In this document: piece by piece, positions 60,901 through 64,000 of the stretch | Position numbering within the stretch: position 1 is the stretch's first letter | Layout: every line of letters starts with the position of its first letter | From: Siphonodentalium dalli | Lineage: Eukaryota > Mollusca > Scaphopoda > Gadilida > Siphonodentaliidae | Assembly (NCBI GenBank): GCA_032622095.1 | Contig: CP136069.1 | Span: forward strand, 106,232,278 to 106,296,277 | Length of the DNA stretch: 64,000 nt | Reading direction: 5' to 3' | Notes under the pieces: model-generated | The model's input: the letters and a program-made list of their open reading frames with translations, nothing else | What the model was told of the DNA's origin: nothing | Databases searched by the model: none | Made by a program: the position numbers and the translations under genes

Positions 60901-63900
60901 TATCCCCACCACATACATATATAGGTATCCCCACCACATACATCTATTGGTATCACCGCCACATACATCTATAGGTATCCCCACCACATACATCTATAGG
61001 TATCCCGCCACACACATATATAGGTATCCCCACCACACACATATATAGGTATCCCCACCACGTACATCTATAGGTATCCCGCCACACACATATATAGGTA
61101 TCCCCACCACACACATATACAGGTATCACCACCACACACATATATAGGTATCCCCGTCAAATACATATATAGGTATCCCAACCACATACATATATAGGTA
61201 TCACCACCACACACATATATAGGTATCCCCACCACATACATATATAGGTAACCCCACCACATTCATCTATAGTTATCCCCACCACACACATATATAGGTA
61301 TCCCCACCACATACATATATAGGTATCCCCACCACATACATATATAGGTATCCCACCACATACATATATAGGTATCCCCACCACATACATATATAGGTAT
61401 CCCCGCCACATACATATATATGTATCATCACCACACACATATATAGGTATCCCCACCACATACATATATAGGTATCCCCACCACATACATCTATAGGTAT
61501 CCCCACCACACACAAATATAGGTATCCCCACCACATACATATATAGATATCCCCACCACATACATATATATGTATCCCCACCACATACATCTATATGTAT
61601 CCCCACCACACACATATATAGGTATCCCCACCACATACATATATAGGTATCCCCACCACACACATCTATATGTATCCCCACCACACACATCTATAGGTAT
61701 CCCAACCACACACATATATAGATATCACCACCACATACATATATAGGTATCACCACCACACACATATAGGTATCCACACCACATACATATAGGTATCCTC
61801 GCCAGATACATATAGGTATCCCCACCACACACATATAGGTATCCCCACCACACACATCTATAGGTATCACCACCACATACACATATAGGTATACACAACA
61901 CATACATATATAGGTATCCCCACCACATACATATATAGTTATCCCCACCACACACATCTATAGGTATCCCCACCACATACATATATAGGTATCCCCACCA
62001 CATACATATATAGGTATCACTACCACATACAAATATAGGTATCCCCACCACACACATATATAGGTATCCCCACCACACACATATATAGGTATCCCCGCCA
62101 CACACATATATAGGTATCCCCACCACATACTTATATAGGTCTCCGCACCACATACATCTATAGGTATCCCCACCACACACATCTATAGGTATCCCCACCA
62201 CACACATATATAGGTCTCCCCACCACACACATATATAGGTCTCCCCACCACAAGCATATATAGGTATCCCCGCCACACACATATATAGGTATCCCCGCCA
62301 CACACATATATAGGTATCCCCACCACACACATATATAGGTATCCCCGCCACATACATATGTAGGTATAGCCAACACATACATATATAGGTATCCCCACCA
62401 CATACATATATAGTTATCCCCACTACACACATCTATAGGTATCCCCACTACATACATATATAGTTATCCCCACCACAAACATATATAGGTATCCCCACCA
62501 CATACATATATAGGTATCCCCACCACGTACATCTATATGTATCCCCACCACACACATATATAGGTATCCCCACCACATACATCTATATGTATCCCCACCA
62601 CACACATATATAGGTATCCCCACCACATACATATATAGGTATCCCCACCACACACATCTATATGTATCCCCACCACACACATCTAAAGGTATCCCCACCA
62701 CACACATCTATAGGTATCCCCACTACATACATATATAGGTATCCCCACCACATACATATATCTGTATCCCCACCACACACATATATAGGTGTCCCCACCA
62801 CATACATATATAGGTATCCCCGCCACACACATATATAGGTCTCCCCACCACACACATATATAGGTCTCCCCACCACAAGCATATATAGGTATCCCCGCCA
62901 CACACATATATAGGTATCCCCGCCACACACATATATAGGTATCCCCACCACACACATATATAGGTATCCCCGCCACATACATATGTAGGTCTCCCCGCCA
63001 CATACATATATAGGTATCCCCACCACACATCTATAGGTATCCCCACCACACACATATATTGGTCTCCCCGCCACACACATATATAGGTATCCCCGCCACA
63101 TACATATATAGGTCTCCCCGCCACATACATATATAGGTATCCCCACCACACATATATAGGTATCCCCACCACACACATATATAGGTATCATCACCCCACA
63201 CATATATAAGTCTCCCCGCCACATACATCTATAGGTCTCCCCACCACATACATATATAGGTATCACTACCACATCCATATATAGGTATCCCGACCACATA
63301 CATATATAGGTATCCCCACCACACAAATATATAGGTAACCCCGCCACACACATATATAGGTATCCCTACCACATACATATATATGTATCCTCACCACACA
63401 CATATATAGGTCTCCACGCCACATACATCCATAGGTCTCCCCACCACACACATATATAGGTATCACCACTACATACATGTATAGGTATCCCCACCACATA
63501 CATATATAGGTATCCCTACCACACACATATATAGGTATCCCCCCACACACATATATAGCTATCCCCACCACATACATCTATAGGTATCCCCACCACATAC
63601 ATATATAGGTATCCTCACCACACACATATATAGGTATCACCACCACATACATATATAGGTATCCCCGCCACACACATATATTGGTATCCCCGCCACATAC
63701 ATATATAGGTATCCCCACCACACACATCTATAGGTATCCCCACCACATACATATATAGGTATCACTACCACATACATATATAGGTATCCCAACCACACAC
63801 ATATATAGGTATCCCCAACACACACATATATATAGGTATCCCCGCCACACACATATATAGGTATCCCCACCACATACTTATATAGGTCTCCCCACCACAT

Positions 63901-63980
63901 ACATCTATAGGTTCTCCCCACCACACACATCTATAGGTATCCCCACCACACACATATATAGGTATCACCACCACACACAT
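52000..63980. repeat. Higher-order repeat family, 4601- and 5562-bp offsets
   Basis: A segment of over 1 kb recurs three times. The TATATTGG variant is at 52896, 57497 and 63059 (offsets 4601 and 5562). Upstream sequence at about 56163-56870 also recurs at 61725-62432 with offset 5562. A related fourth copy is at about 30080-31100. Confidence 0.8.
58469..60200. repeat. Tandem duplication, 1036-bp offset
   Basis: The order of variants from about 58469 (CATAAATATATAGG, then ACATTCATATATAAG and TATCCACGCC units) repeats from about 59505, 1036 bp later, and includes a cluster of 23-bp units in each copy. This local duplication helps explain why the larger family spacing grows from 4601 to 5562 bp. 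Confidence 0.7.
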
Positions 63981-64000
63981 ATATAGGTATCACCACCACA

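Larger units (their letters stand above)
45667..64000. repeat. 25-bp satellite array, block 3
   Basis: The satellite resumes in the same orientation and phase as block 2 and runs off the right edge of the window. It contains only 25-bp and occasional 23-bp units, with no gene, RNA gene or inserted element that I can see. Confidence 0.98.

Noticed and set aside
1-64000. Telomeric repeat or G-quadruplex array
   Set aside because: The unit is not a telomere motif. There is one GGGG run per 25 bp on the minus strand, so quadruplex loops would be about 20 nt; weak potential at best.

Overview
This is eukaryotic, almost certainly animal, DNA. About 56 kb of the 64 kb is one 25-bp tandem satellite (a clean unit is 1981-2005). 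A 7.1 kb LTR-flanked element and a 213-bp foldback element are inserted in it. Nothing looks prokaryotic: there are no operons, no Shine-Dalgarno-led genes and no rRNA or tRNA. I cannot name the species. A marine invertebrate such as a mollusc would fit the mix of a long minisatellite, a tRNA-Ser-primed LTR element and a Tc1/mariner-like foldback element, but that is weak inference.

Layout: satellite block 1 (1-21700); a palindromic Tc1/mariner-type MITE (21701-21913, TA duplication); satellite block 2 (21914-38541); an LTR element on the minus strand (38542-45666, CATA duplication); satellite block 3 (45667-64000). The satellite is organised into nested higher-order repeats. Segments of about 0.95 to 5.6 kb recur with exact offsets: 2026, 3784/3836, 4808, 2123 (= 948 + 1175), 946, 1444/1394, 2511/2506, 1994/1996, 4601/5562 and 1036 bp. 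One segment family lies on both sides of the LTR element. Both mobile elements have matching unoccupied sites in paralogous copies of the array, so they arrived after the array had expanded.

Read on the minus strand, the LTR element has: 5' LTR (45454-45666); a primer-binding site that fits tRNA-Ser; an AT-rich leader of about 2.65 kb with degenerate repeats and three copies of a small hairpin; one intact 1,044-codon ORF of unknown family (39656-42790); a 3' region of about 0.9 kb; a short polypurine tract; and the 3' LTR (38542-38755). The two LTRs differ by a single 1-base indel, so the insertion is young. I see no reverse transcriptase, RNase H, integrase, protease or CCHC zinc knuckle. 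It is therefore best described as a recent non-autonomous LTR element carrying one large unrecognised protein, which makes it the most interesting object in the window.

The many long open frames in the satellite are a by-product of the unit: 25 bp is 1 modulo 3 and the minus strand of the unit has no stop codon in any phase. I do not annotate them as genes.
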